Assembly: GCF_900698865.1 (NCBI RefSeq)
Contig: NZ_LR217695.1
Coordinates: forward strand, 366,941 to 430,940
Length of the DNA: 64,000 nucleotides
Reading direction: 5' to 3'
Source: Buchnera aphidicola (Cinara cuneomaculata)
GTDB lineage: Bacteria > Pseudomonadota > Gammaproteobacteria > Enterobacterales > Enterobacteriaceae
Shown: piece by piece, positions 40,184 to 49,449 of the stretch
Numbering within the stretch: position 1 is the stretch's first letter
Layout: the number at the start of each line of letters is the position of its first letter
Program-made: the position numbers and the translations under genes
The notes under the pieces: generated by a model
The model's database searches: none
What the model was told of the DNA's origin: nothing
What the model saw: only the letters and a program-made list of their open reading frames with translations

Positions 40184-41824
40184 TTAAAAATTATTCCATT
40201 TTTTATATATATTTATTAATCCTAGTGTAGAACTATCATAATTAATATTAATATTTTTTATAAAAAAATCATTAAATATATTATTTGCTACTAATTTTCC
40301 TAATTCTACGCCCCATTGATCAAAACTATATATATTTAATATAATACCTTGCACAAATATCTTATGTTCATACAAAGAAATTAAAGCTCCTAAAGAATAA
40401 GGGGTAATTTTTTTTAACATAATAGAATTGCTTGGTTTATTGCCCGGACAATATTTATGGTGCATGTAATCATTATTACAAATATTTTTTAAAATTATTT
40501 TTTCATTAATATTAATATTGTTTCCAAATGCTAAAGATTGAGTTTGTGCTAAAAAATTTGATAATAATTTTTCATGATGATCATCAACAGGGTTATGACT
40601 AATAGCCGGAATAATAAAATCACATGGTATAAATGTTGTTCCCTGGTGTAATAATTGAAAAAAAGAATGTTGACCATTAGTACCTGATTGGCCCCAAATA
40701 ATAGGACTCGTCTTCCAAGTCACTAAAGAATTATTCCGATCTATTGATTTTCCATTAGATTCCATATAACTTTGTTGTAGATATTCTGGAAATGCCTGCA
40801 TATATGCATCATAAGGAAATATTGCTTCAGTCTCTGTCTTAAAAAAATTAGTATACCAAATGCTTATTAAAGCTAATATAATAGGAATATTATGTGATAT
40901 TTTTTGATATAAAAAATGCTGATCCATCATATATGATCCATATAATAATGATTCAAAATTTTTAAATCCAATAGATAAAATAATCGATAAACCAGAAGCA
41001 GACCATAAAGAATAACGACCTCCTACCCATTCCCAAAATTTAAAAATATTTTTACTACAAATTCCAAAATTTAAAGCTGCAGTAACATTTTCGCATAATG
41101 CAAAAAAATGTTTAGATAGATATCCTGCACATTTAGTTTGCAGAATACACCAATTTTTTAAGTAATTAGCGTTACTAATAGTTTCTAGCGTAGAGAAAGA
41201 TTTCGAAGCAATAAGAAAAATAGTAGTTTCTAAATCAATTTTTTTTAATACTTCTTGAATATCAGTTCCGTCAATATTAGAAATATAATGAATATTTAAA
41301 TGATTTTTATAAGGTTTTAAAGATTCAGTAACCATATACGGACCTAAATATGAACCACCGATACCGATATTAACAACATCAGATATAGTTTTGCCCGTAT
41401 ATCCTTTCCAATCTCCATTAATAACAGAATTAGAAAAATATTCTAACTTTTTTAATTCTTTTTTAATTAATAACGTAATGTTGATATTATCTACAATATT
41501 ATATTTATTAGACTGATTACGTAATGCTGTATGTAAAACAGATCTATTTTCTGTTTTATTTATTTTATAACCAAAAAACATACTATTTATTGCATCACTT
41601 AAAAAACATTCTTCAGCAAGTTTAAATAATAATCGCAAAGTTTCATTATTGATACGATTTTTAGAAAAATCTATAATAATTTTATCTTCAAAAAAAATAG
41701 AATAATTACAAAATCTATTTTTATCAACATTAAAGAAACTTTTCATATGAATATTTTTTATGTCAATAAAATGATGTCTTAACTGTTTCCAAGCAAGCGT
41801 TTTCGTTGGATTAATATTTTTCAT
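40184..41824 (-). CDS. pgi: Glucose-6-phosphate isomerase
   Basis: It interconverts glucose 6-phosphate and fructose 6-phosphate in glycolysis. The 546-residue length is that of E. coli Pgi (549). Motifs include IGIGGSYLGP, SKSFSTLETISNA, WVGGRYSLWSASGL and GQSGTNGQHSFFQLLHQG, which contain the catalytic Glu and His regions; the C-terminal Lys motif lies in SFDQWGVELGK. It is followed by miaA with a 128-base spacer. Confidence 0.97.
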   Translation of the reverse strand: MKNINPTKTLAWKQLRHHFIDIKNIHMKSFFNVDKNRFCNYSIFFEDKIIIDFSKNRINNETLRLLFKLAEECFLSDAINSMFFGYKINKTENRSVLHTALRNQSNKYNIVDNINITLLIKKELKKLEYFSNSVINGDWKGYTGKTISDVVNIGIGGSYLGPYMVTESLKPYKNHLNIHYISNIDGTDIQEVLKKIDLETTIFLIASKSFSTLETISNANYLKNWCILQTKCAGYLSKHFFALCENVTAALNFGICSKNIFKFWEWVGGRYSLWSASGLSIILSIGFKNFESLLYGSYMMDQHFLYQKISHNIPIILALISIWYTNFFKTETEAIFPYDAYMQAFPEYLQQSYMESNGKSIDRNNSLVTWKTSPIIWGQSGTNGQHSFFQLLHQGTTFIPCDFIIPAISHNPVDDHHEKLLSNFLAQTQSLAFGNNININEKIILKNICNNDYMHHKYCPGNKPSNSIMLKKITPYSLGALISLYEHKIFVQGIILNIYSFDQWGVELGKLVANNIFNDFFIKNININYDSSTLGLINIYKKWNNF

Positions 41825-42491
41825 ATAAAATCTCAGATTATTTAAATTATTTTTTAATTAAATATATTTAACATAAAAACCATTATTAATTAATACCAAA
41901 ATAAATAATTAACTTAAATTGATTAAAAAATAACTAAATTATATTATAAAATTTATAAAAAATGGTATATATATACTATAAAATAGATATATATTTAATA
42001 ATGATTAAAAATCATAATAAAATTTATTATTTTAAAAATCTAAAAAAATAAAAATTATGAATTATAAAACGATAAATATCTATTCAAATAAAAAATTGAT
42101 AAAAAATATAAAAATTGTATTTTAAGAACCACCATATTATCAAAAATTATTAATTTTTAATGAATAAATTTATAAAAAATATTTTTTATAATATTAAATA
42201 TTCAATTAACCGACAAAAATTTTCTAATAAAATACATACTAATAATAGAACTATCTATTAATTATAAAAATATACACGTTAATTCAATTAACATATTGAA
42301 TAAAAAATAGATATTAAATATCTTAATTTATATACAAATAAAAATTTTGTAAAAAAAAAGAATAAATTAAATCCAATATAAGGATTAATTTTCTTAAAAA
42401 GAAACAATATTATTGTTATACATAACAATATCCAATAAATAATTCTTGCAAAAAAAAATAATTTTTATATAATTAAATATAATAAGATATT
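41825..42491. other. 667-base AT-rich spacer between pgi and tRNA-Gly
   Basis: This is the longest gene-free stretch in the window. No gene or recognisable remnant was seen. Two small palindromic structures are visible: GTTAATTcAATTAAC at 42278-42292, and interlocked AACAATA/TATTGTT copies at 42403-42430, about 60 bases before the tRNA. The stretch should hold the pgi promoter (minus) and the tRNA promoter (plus). Confidence 0.5.
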
Positions 42492-42564
42492 GCGGGAATA
42501 GCTCAGTTGGTAGAGCACAACCTTGCCAAGGTTGCGGTCGCGAGTTCAAATCTCGTTTCCCGCT
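42492..42564 (+). tRNA. tRNA-Gly(GCC)
   Basis: The 73-base gene is nearly identical to E. coli glyV/W/X/Y. The acceptor is GCGGGAA/TTCCCGC and the anticodon loop CTTGCCAAG gives GCC. D arm GCTCAGTTGGTAGAGC and T arm GCGAGTTCAAATCTCGT are intact. CCA is not encoded (T then CAA). Confidence 0.97.
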
Positions 42565-42717
42565 CAAAACATATAAATTAATAATTTTTAAATTATTAAT
42601 TTATTGAATATAAATGTTTTATATATAAAATATTTATATTCAATATACGTAAAACAATTAAAATTGTTTAATTTTTTTATTAAAAATTACATATTTTTAA
42701 AAAATACAATTCTTTTT

Positions 42718-42927
42718 TTAAATTTCAGATAAATTAAAACGTTTTTGAAATCTTTGTATTCGTCCTTTAGTATTCATATTTCTTTGTTTACCAGTATAAA
42801 ACGGATGACATTGTGAACACAAATCAAGCAACATATCACTTTTTTTAGTAGAAAAAACCGGAATTTTATATCCACATGAACAAATCGCGAAAATTTGTTT
42901 ATATTCTGGATGAATTTTTTTTTTCAT
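42718..42927 (-). CDS. rpmE: 50S ribosomal protein L31
   Basis: L31 bridges the subunits at the central protuberance. The 69-residue product (70 in E. coli) is the zinc-binding form: CSC near residues 16-18 and CSQC near 37-40, then HPFYTGKQRNMNTKGRIQRF. No zinc-free paralogue is visible here. It lies divergent from hslV; priA, which is near rpmE in E. coli, is absent. Confidence 0.96.
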   Translation of the reverse strand: MKKKIHPEYKQIFAICSCGYKIPVFSTKKSDMLLDLCSQCHPFYTGKQRNMNTKGRIQRFQKRFNLSEI

Positions 42928-43141
42928 AATACATTCTCACAGTAAGTATAATACTCTACACTACTACGTAGTTTTTATTTAAAAAAATAAATCTCAATGT
43001 ATATTATTGAATTAATTGTATACATATACTAATAATTTATTATCTATAATATAACTATTATTTTTTAAAATCAATATTTAATTACAGAAAATATATATAA
43101 AAATATATATTATTGTATACTATGAGAGATGCTACTATTTT

Positions 43142-43672
43142 ATGACTACAATATTAAGTGTTCGTGTACAAGGTAAGGTAGTAATTGGTGGAGACGGACA
43201 AGCTACTTTTGGACATACTGTTATGAAAAGTAATGTAAAAAAAGTTCGTTCTATTTATAAAGATCAAGTAATTGTAGGATTTGCAGGCGGAACAGCCGAT
43301 GCATTTACGTTATTTGAATTATTTGAAAAAAAATTAGAAAAATATCAAGGACAATTACAGCGATCTGCAATAGAATTAGCTAAAGATTGGAGAACAGATC
43401 GATTATTAAGAAAATTAGAAGCCTTATTGGCAGTAGCTGATAAAAAAAATTCTCTTATTATTACCGGAACAGGAGATGTGATACAACCCGAAAATGATGT
43501 TATCGCAATTGGATCGGGCGGTCCGTTTGCACAAGCAGCAGCATATGCTCTAATTAAAAATACTAATTTACCAGCATCCAAAATTGTAAAAAAAGCATTA
43601 CAAATTGCAGCAAATATATGCATATATACAAATAAATCATTTACCATACATGAAATATCTTCAGAAAAATAA
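43142..43672 (+). CDS. hslV: ATP-dependent protease subunit HslV
   Basis: HslV is the proteolytic core of the HslUV (ClpQY) protease. The 176 residues equal E. coli HslV. After Met removal the N-terminal Thr is the nucleophile (MTTILSVRV). Conserved parts are [48 protein letters not shown] and [16 protein letters not shown]. It is followed by hslU after 13 bases. No sigma-32 promoter could be fixed by eye. Confidence 0.98.
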   Translation: MTTILSVRVQGKVVIGGDGQATFGHTVMKSNVKKVRSIYKDQVIVGFAGGTADAFTLFELFEKKLEKYQGQLQRSAIELAKDWRTDRLLRKLEALLAVADKKNSLIITGTGDVIQPENDVIAIGSGGPFAQAAAYALIKNTNLPASKIVKKALQIAANICIYTNKSFTIHEISSEK

Positions 43673-43685
43673 AAAGGAAACATAT

Positions 43686-45023
43686 ATGTCAGATATGACT
43701 CCTCGAAATATTGTACAAGAACTTGATAAACATATTATTGGACAAAAAAATGCTAAGCGCGCTGTTGCAATTGCATTAAGAAATCGTTGGAGAAGAATGC
43801 AGTTAAATTCCGAACTACGTAATGAAATAACTCCTAAAAACATCTTAATGATTGGCCCTACCGGAGTTGGAAAAACAGAAATTGCACGTCGATTAGCTAA
43901 ATTAGCTAACGCTCCTTTTATTAAAGTAGAAGCTACAAAATTTACCGAAGTAGGTTATGTTGGAAAAGAAGTAGATTCTATTATCCGTGATTTAACAGAA
44001 TTAGCTATTAAAATGATTCGATCGCAAAACATAGAAAAAAATAAAAAATATGCACAAAAACGCGCTGAAGAAAGAATATTGAAAATAATAATACCTATAT
44101 CTAATAATAATAAATCAGAAAAAAATGATTTTCCAGAAAAACCAGAAAATACAATTAAAATTTTTAAAAAAAAATTACGTGAAGGAAAACTTGATAACAA
44201 AGAAATTGAAATACAAATAACTGCTGCACCCTTAGGAATAGAAATTATGTCTCCTCCAGGAATGGAAGAGCTAACAAATCAATTACAATCTTTATTTCAA
44301 AATTTAGGAGGCAAAAAAAAAAATTTACGTAAATTAAAAATTAAAGATGCAATTAAATTAATCACGGAAGAAGAAGCAGCTAAACTAATTAATTTAGAAG
44401 AAATAAAAAAACAAGCAATATATTCAGTAGAACAAAATAGTATTGTTTTTATTGATGAAATTGATAAAATTTGCAAACATCATTCTTCAGCATCTAATTC
44501 TGACGTTTCTAGAGAGGGTGTTCAAAGAGATTTACTTCCTTTAATTGAAGGATGTACTGTTTCCACAAAACACGGAGCAGTAAAAACAGATCACATTCTA
44601 TTTATAGCGTCAGGAGCTTTTCAGACATCTACTCCTTCTGATTTAATTCCGGAATTACAAGGTAGATTACCGATAAGAGTCGAACTAAATGCTTTAAAAA
44701 TAGACGATTTTGAAAAAATTTTAACCGAACCTAACGCATCTCTTACTACTCAATATACATCTTTAATAAAAACCGAAGGAGTAGATATTATTTTTACAAA
44801 AAAAGGAATTCGTAAAATAGCTGAAGCAGCATGGAAAATCAATGAATCTATGGAAAACATCGGAGCTCGTAGATTATATACAGTCTTAGAAAAACTAATG
44901 GAAGATATTTCGTTTCATTCTGATGAACAATATGGACAAAAAATTTATATTGACGAAAATTATGTAAGTCTACACTTAGATAAGTTAATGGAAAATCAAG
45001 ATTTAAGTCGATTTATTTTATAA
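43686..45023 (+). CDS. hslU: HslU ATPase subunit of HslUV protease
   Basis: HslU unfolds substrates and feeds them to HslV. I start at the ATG at 43686 (445 residues; 443 in E. coli), with AAGGAAA upstream and [24 protein letters not shown] start; the frame upstream to 43605 overlaps hslV. Walker A is GPTGVGKTE, Walker [11 protein letters not shown], and the pore motif lies in [12 protein letters not shown]. The C-terminal tail DLSRFIL inserts into HslV. It is convergent with zapB. Confidence 0.98.
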   Translation: MSDMTPRNIVQELDKHIIGQKNAKRAVAIALRNRWRRMQLNSELRNEITPKNILMIGPTGVGKTEIARRLAKLANAPFIKVEATKFTEVGYVGKEVDSIIRDLTELAIKMIRSQNIEKNKKYAQKRAEERILKIIIPISNNNKSEKNDFPEKPENTIKIFKKKLREGKLDNKEIEIQITAAPLGIEIMSPPGMEELTNQLQSLFQNLGGKKKNLRKLKIKDAIKLITEEEAAKLINLEEIKKQAIYSVEQNSIVFIDEIDKICKHHSSASNSDVSREGVQRDLLPLIEGCTVSTKHGAVKTDHILFIASGAFQTSTPSDLIPELQGRLPIRVELNALKIDDFEKILTEPNASLTTQYTSLIKTEGVDIIFTKKGIRKIAEAAWKINESMENIGARRLYTVLEKLMEDISFHSDEQYGQKIYIDENYVSLHLDKLMENQDLSRFIL

Positions 45024-45068
45024 AAATATTATATATATATATTTATAAAATTATTTTTATTAAAATAA

Positions 45069-45104
45069 TTGCCTATCTTTAACATCATTACTTATGATAG
45101 GCAA
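45069..45104. terminator. Bidirectional terminator between hslU and zapB
   Basis: TTGCCTATC (45069-45077) pairs perfectly with GATAGGCAA (45096-45104) around an 18-base loop. On the plus strand it is followed by ATATTTAA. On the minus strand AATTATTTTA follows. It lies between the convergent hslU and zapB and can serve both. Confidence 0.7.
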
Positions 45105-45135
45105 ATATTTAATAAAAAACAAAATTAAAAATTAA

Positions 45136-45378
45136 TTATGTTAAATTATTAATTTTTTCTAATAGAGATTTTATCTTACGTTTCCATTTCATTCTTTCTT
45201 CTTGTATTAAAATATTTTTCTCTTCTATTTGTTCTTTTAAAGAACAAATATTTTTTAATTTTTCTTTTAAACTTTGATTTTTTGATTTTAAATTATTAAT
45301 TTCTAATTTTAATAATAAAATATAATCTACAGATTTTTGTACTTTTGTTTCTAAACTAGAAAATACCTCTAATACCAT
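45136..45378 (-). CDS. zapB: Cell division protein ZapB
   Basis: ZapB is a small coiled-coil protein that stabilises the FtsZ ring through ZapA. The 80-residue product (81 in E. coli) opens LEVFSSLETKVQKSVDYILL and is a continuous heptad-like coiled coil to its end. menA and rraA, which lie between hslU and zapB in E. coli, are lost; the order hslVU-zapB-fpr is kept. Confidence 0.93.
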   Translation of the reverse strand: MVLEVFSSLETKVQKSVDYILLLKLEINNLKSKNQSLKEKLKNICSLKEQIEEKNILIQEERMKWKRKIKSLLEKINNLT

Positions 45379-45585
45379 AGTATTACCATTAAAATATAAA
45401 ACATTTGTTAATATAATGAATATTATTCAGAATAATATTCATTACTCTCAAATATTGATTAATCAATAAAAATATTTATATATATTTAAAATATACTAAA
45501 ATATATATAATATTTGTTGATATCTTTTAATATATATTATTATATATTACAATAATATATAAAACATGATTTGGAATATTCTTAT

Positions 45586-46332
45586 ATGAATTCTTGGTTA
45601 AAAGCACATTTAATAAAATTAAAAAAATGGAAAAACAATTTATTTACATTAATTATACAAGCTCCTATTAATAAATTTATAGCAGGTCAATTTACAAAAT
45701 TATCTTATATAGATTCAAATAAAAAAAGAATACAACGAGCTTATTCGTTCATAAATTCACCAAATAATAAAAATTTAGAATTTTATATTTTATTAATAAA
45801 AAACGGAGCATTAACACCTCAGTTATATGACATATATAGCCATGAAATTTTTATTTCCAAAAATTCATTTGGTTTTTTTACCATAGCAGAATTACCTCAT
45901 AAAGAAAACATTTGGATGATTGCTACCGGTACAGCATTAGGGCCATATTGTTCTATTTTACAACATGAAAATATTTTAGATAAATTTAATAAAATTATTT
46001 TAATTTATGCAGTCAAATACAGTGTAGACCTAAATTATTTAAATTTATTTAAAAAATTAAAAAAAAAATATAAAAACAAAATAATTATAAAAATAATATT
46101 AAGCCAAGAAAAAAATAAAAAATATTTATATGGACGAATACCAGACCTCATTAATTCAGGTAGATTAGAAAAATCTATTAAAGAACCGTTATGTGCTGAT
46201 ACATCTCATGTAATGTTATGCGGTAATCCTGACATGATAAAGAATACACAAAAAATATTATATTCCTTAAAAAATATGAAAAAACATCTTCGAAGAAATC
46301 CTGGACATATTACTAGTGAAAATTATTGGTAA
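45586..46332 (+). CDS. fpr: Ferredoxin/flavodoxin-NADP+ reductase
   Basis: Fpr moves electrons between NADPH and ferredoxin or flavodoxin, feeding Fe-S enzymes and radical reactions. I start at the ATG at 45586 (248 residues, the E. coli length) because MNSWLKAHLIK aligns with the E. coli start; an in-frame TTG at 45571 is less likely. Marks are FAD-binding RAYSFINSP, NADP-binding ATGTALGPYCSIL, VMLCGNPDMI and the C-terminal HLRRNPGHITSENYW. Fdx, a possible partner, is encoded at 61.6 kb. Confidence 0.96.
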   Translation: MNSWLKAHLIKLKKWKNNLFTLIIQAPINKFIAGQFTKLSYIDSNKKRIQRAYSFINSPNNKNLEFYILLIKNGALTPQLYDIYSHEIFISKNSFGFFTIAELPHKENIWMIATGTALGPYCSILQHENILDKFNKIILIYAVKYSVDLNYLNLFKKLKKKYKNKIIIKIILSQEKNKKYLYGRIPDLINSGRLEKSIKEPLCADTSHVMLCGNPDMIKNTQKILYSLKNMKKHLRRNPGHITSENYW

Positions 46333-46380
46333 CATGTTTTATGTTATATTTATTTATCATATTAAATATAATATTTTTTC

Positions 46381-46414
46381 GGAATTGATTCCTATAAAAA
46401 CAGGAACCAATCCC
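46381..46414. terminator. Stem-loop between fpr and the orphan gene
   Basis: GGAATTGATTCCT (46381-46393) faces AGGAACCAATCCC (46402-46414) across an 8-base loop. As plus-strand RNA the stem has two A-C mismatches; as minus-strand RNA both become G-U pairs, making a 13-pair stem. It may thus favour ending the orphan transcript from the minus strand. No strong U-run follows on either strand. Confidence 0.45.
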
Positions 46415-46475
46415 AAATACATGCAATAAACATGTAAATAAATCTTATTTAATAATAGATACCATTAACACAATA

Positions 46476-47372
46476 TTATTGCACAAAAAATGAATATCTT
46501 ATTTCTGGATCAGAATTCTTAGTAATAACCATAGCAGCTCGAATACCATATTGGTTTATTTCATCAATATTTTCAGAATAAGAAGATTGTAAATCTGCTG
46601 TCTTAGTAACTGCTACTTTATATGTACCCGGACTAATTTCATCAATTTCATATGCAAAACGTACATTATCTGACGCTCGATATTCTACTTCTGGATAACG
46701 AGCAGATAGATTATTCCACGCAGCATCAAGTACTTCAGGATGTAAATAAGTAGAAATTAATTGTTGTGATGTATAATCTGTAATAGAAGTCTGAAATGTA
46801 TTCATTATATCGGGAGCTTGATCGGAAGGAATTCTTTTTCCATTTAAAAAAACAGTTTTATTGTGAATATTATCTAAAAATTTTTGTTCTAATTGACCAG
46901 TTTTAGTTAATTTTTTAAACGATTTTTGTAATTTTTGTGAAAACAAATTAGTTTTATTTGAAAAATTAACAGAATGCAATATATTCCAATGTACGTGCGG
47001 ATTATTAAACAGTGTCAAAAAGAAATCTTTAACACGATCATTCGTTGGATTACATTGCGGTATATTATAAAAATCAGATTCACTCATTGAGTTATCACAA
47101 TATTCTTCCGCAGATTCAGTATCAATAATATTAAAAGGTTTTTCGTCATATTTCCATTCACCAGAATAATTTTCATCAGAATACATGAAATTTTCTTGAT
47201 CATTTTTATGTTTCGGAATAATATGCGCTACATATTCTTGATTAGAATTATTGATAATTGCAATATCAACATTTTTAAAATTTTTATCGTGTAATATACT
47301 ACTATTATCAACTTTTTTTATAATTTCTGAGTTAAGATTGATGTTAGATCTTATTGAAGAAACTGATGACAT
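46476..47372 (-). CDS. Unrecognised 298-residue protein (orphan)
   Basis: I do not recognise a family. The ATG at 47372 has AAGGAC upstream. Residues 1 to about 110 are polar and acidic, rich in Asn, Asp, Glu and Ser, suggesting a flexible region. From about 110 on the sequence looks folded, with motifs VFLNGKRIPSDQAPD, HPEVLDAAWNNLSARYPEVE, FAYEIDEISPGTYKVAVTK and the end RYSFFVQ. It has no signal peptide or membrane segment and no cysteine pattern. Its composition stands out: far fewer Lys/Ile homopolymer-coded runs than its neighbours, so it seems under strong selection or less decayed. It sits between fpr and dapF. From memory, some Buchnera strains have lineage-specific hypothetical genes (yba type) in this region; this could be one, unverified. 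Confidence 0.85.
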   Translation of the reverse strand: MSSVSSIRSNINLNSEIIKKVDNSSILHDKNFKNVDIAIINNSNQEYVAHIIPKHKNDQENFMYSDENYSGEWKYDEKPFNIIDTESAEEYCDNSMSESDFYNIPQCNPTNDRVKDFFLTLFNNPHVHWNILHSVNFSNKTNLFSQKLQKSFKKLTKTGQLEQKFLDNIHNKTVFLNGKRIPSDQAPDIMNTFQTSITDYTSQQLISTYLHPEVLDAAWNNLSARYPEVEYRASDNVRFAYEIDEISPGTYKVAVTKTADLQSSYSENIDEINQYGIRAAMVITKNSDPEIRYSFFVQ

Positions 47373-47828
47373 AATATTTCTGTCCTTTTTATATTTGTTA
47401 AATACAACATATCAATAAAATTAATTTATAAAATGTTTTTTTAAAATCAAAAAAATCACAAAAAATAAATTAAAACAATTATATTCTTATTTATATATAT
47501 AAGAATATATTGTATATATTCTTATATATTTTTATAATTCAAATTATTAAAAATATTGAATATATAATTTCATTATTAATAAAAAACCAGTTTAAAAATT
47601 TTTAACGGTAAATAAAATATTCTATTAACCATTAATATATATTAATTTACATAAATATCAATATATAAAATTAAATTTTAATAATTTAATCAGATATTTC
47701 TTATATATTACATCATTTAATAACGTTAAAATAATAAATATATATATTATATATATATTTTGAAAATTTTCATATAATATTTGTTATTTATTAATTAATT
47801 TATAAATATAAATAAATATATATATTCA
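47373..47828. other. 456-base AT-rich spacer upstream of the orphan gene
   Basis: No gene is recognisable. It separates the dapF stop from the orphan start, both on the minus strand, and should hold the orphan's promoter. Its one clear structure is the long palindrome at 47495-47529, listed separately. Confidence 0.5.
47495..47529. repeat. 16-bp perfect palindrome upstream of the orphan gene
   Basis: The arm at 47495-47510 (ATATATAAGAATATAT) is the exact reverse complement of 47514-47529, with a 3-base loop TGT. A further copy of its core, ATATTCTTAT, lies at 47481-47490. It stands about 125 bases upstream of the orphan start and about 300 bases after dapF. It could be a protein-binding site or an RNA hairpin; AT-rich chance is a real alternative. 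Confidence 0.6.
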
Positions 47829-48676
47829 TTAATAATTAATAACCCCATCATATATATGATGTGCCTCTCCTGACATATATAAATGATTTTTTAATACTCC
47901 AGTCCAATCAATTTTTAAAATACCTTGCTGTAAAATAACAGTAACATGATTATCTAATATACTATTTCGTATACCTATCGCAACAGCTGCACAAGCACCA
48001 CTACCACAAGCTTTAGTTTCACCTACATGTCGTTCATAAACACGTAGTAAAATTTTTTTTTTAGATAATATTTGCATAAAACCAACATTAACACCTTGAG
48101 GAAACAAAATATGCTGTGATAATTTTAAACCTATATCATTCACTTTAAAATTTTTAAGATCATCAACTTGAATAACACAATGAGGATTACCCATAGAAAC
48201 CACACTAAAAACATATTTTTTTTTATCAATTATAACTGAATAATGTATTTTATTCATAGTATGCGTAAACGGAATCTGTGAAGGAATAAAAATTGGTCTA
48301 CCCATATCTACTTTAAAAATATTTTTATAAATATGCTCTAAAAATAAATATCTATTTTTTGTACTAACACAAATTTTTTTTTTATCAATTTTTTTTATAA
48401 TAAACAAATAATATGCAATACATCGCGCACCATTACCACATTGTTCTACTTCTATACCATTAGAATTAAAAATTCTATAATGAAAATCAGCAGGTCTACC
48501 CTGACTAGACTGAAGTACTAATAACTGATCAAAACCAACGCCTAAATGTCGATTCGACCACTGTTTTATTAATTCTGAAGAAAAAAAAAATTATTTTTAC
48601 TAGAATCAATTAAAATAAAGTCATTTCCTAAACCATGCATTTTAGAAAAAAAAATAATATTTTTTTTTAAAAACAT
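47829..48676 (-). CDS. dapF: Diaminopimelate epimerase, one frameshift in a T10 run
   Basis: DapF makes meso-diaminopimelate for lysine and peptidoglycan. The ATG at 48676 has GAGGAA upstream and gives FSKMHGLGNDFILIDSS as in E. coli. The frame then meets a run of ten T (plus-strand A10 at 48581-48590) and would stop four codons later. With one base added, it continues through RHLGVGFDQLLVL, DFHYRIFNSNGIEVEQ and CGNGARC (first catalytic Cys) to VSMGNPHCVIQVDD, the second catalytic Cys in ACGSGACAAVAIG, and the end HIYDGVINY. Restored length is 282 residues (274 in E. coli). No other damage was seen, so the gene is probably expressed through polymerase slippage, or the run is a sequencing error. 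cyaY is divergent, as expected for the E. coli dapF-cyaY neighbourhood. Confidence 0.88.
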
Positions 48677-48759
48677 ATTAATTATTCCTCATATATAAAA
48701 TAAATGTTATAATTAAACTTTAAAAAATTATTGAAAAATATTTTTATATTAGGATAATT

Positions 48760-49098
48760 ATGCATGATATTTCATTTCATAAAAAATTTAAGAAGACACT
48801 GTTAATAATAGATGATATTTTAAATAAATGTGACGAAAAAATAGATATAGATTATTTTATATTTGATAATATGCTATCTATTGCATTTAACAATAAAAAA
48901 AAAATAATCCTTACTTCTCAGGTATATTTAAAACAATTATGGATAGCGACATCAATTCAAGGATATCATCTTACATATAGTAAATATACTTGGGTATGTA
49001 TACGTACAAAAAAACATATATCTTCTATTTTAGAAGAAGAATTTTTTATACAGACCAATTATATTATAAATTTTAATTTATTAAAAAAAATAAAATGA
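48760..49098 (+). CDS. cyaY: Iron-sulfur assembly regulator CyaY (frataxin)
   Basis: CyaY, bacterial frataxin, binds iron and IscS and tunes Fe-S cluster assembly. The 112-residue product (106 in E. coli) is divergent, but the strand pattern is clear: IDYFIFDNMLSIAFNNKKKI, QLWIATSIQGYHL, WVCIRTKKHISSILEEEF. AGGAT precedes the ATG. The acidic first helix is less acidic than in E. coli. Its partner genes are at 57.7-62 kb. Confidence 0.88.
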   Translation: MHDISFHKKFKKTLLIIDDILNKCDEKIDIDYFIFDNMLSIAFNNKKKIILTSQVYLKQLWIATSIQGYHLTYSKYTWVCIRTKKHISSILEEEFFIQTNYIINFNLLKKIK

Positions 49099-49120
49099 CA
49101 CAATTTTTTTTTATATATGA

Positions 49121-49194
49121 TCGGCGAAAGAGGATTTGAACCTCTGACCCACTGGTCCCAAACCAGTTGCGCTACCAAGCTGCGCTATTCGCCG
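49121..49194 (-). tRNA. tRNA-Pro(TGG)
   Basis: The 74-base gene has acceptor CGGCGAA/TTCGCCG, anticodon loop GTTTGGGAC giving TGG, and strong similarity to E. coli proM. It is the last of the minus-strand Arg-His-Pro cluster. CCA is not encoded. Confidence 0.96.
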
Positions 49195-49271
49195 ATATAA
49201 GCTATAGTTAAAAAACTATCATTATTCTTTAATATTGATAAAATCGTACTCTACAGTATAGTCAATATATG

Positions 49272-49345
49272 GGTGGTCAATGGGATTTGAACCCATGACC
49301 GCTGGAATCACAATCCAGAGCTCTACCAACTAAGCTATGACCACC
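49272..49345 (-). tRNA. tRNA-His(GTG)
   Basis: The gene has anticodon loop TTGTGAT giving GTG, acceptor GTGGTCA/TGACCAC with a C discriminator, and an encoded G at position -1 as required for tRNA-His. It resembles E. coli hisR. The 77 bases to tRNA-Pro contain no leucine tRNA, although E. coli has leuT there. CCA is not encoded. Confidence 0.95.
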
Positions 49346-49374
49346 AAAATTAAATATAAAATCATACATAAAAT

Positions 49375-49449
49375 TGCGTCCGACAGGATTTGAACCTGAG
49401 ACCTTTACTTTCGGAAAGTAATGCTCTATCCGTATTGAGCTACGGACGC
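49375..49449 (-). tRNA. tRNA-Arg(CCG)
   Basis: The 75-base gene has acceptor GCGTCCG/CGGACGC, anticodon stem TTACT/AGTAA with loop TTCCGAA giving CCG, and T arm CAGGTTCAAATCCTG. It corresponds to E. coli argX, first of the argX-hisR-leuT-proM operon. CCG is rarely needed in an AT-rich genome, yet the gene is kept. CCA is not encoded. Confidence 0.95.

Noticed and set aside
43345..44200. Several minus-strand frames opposite hslV and hslU
   Set aside because: They are antisense to well-conserved coding regions and look like random hydrophobic translation.
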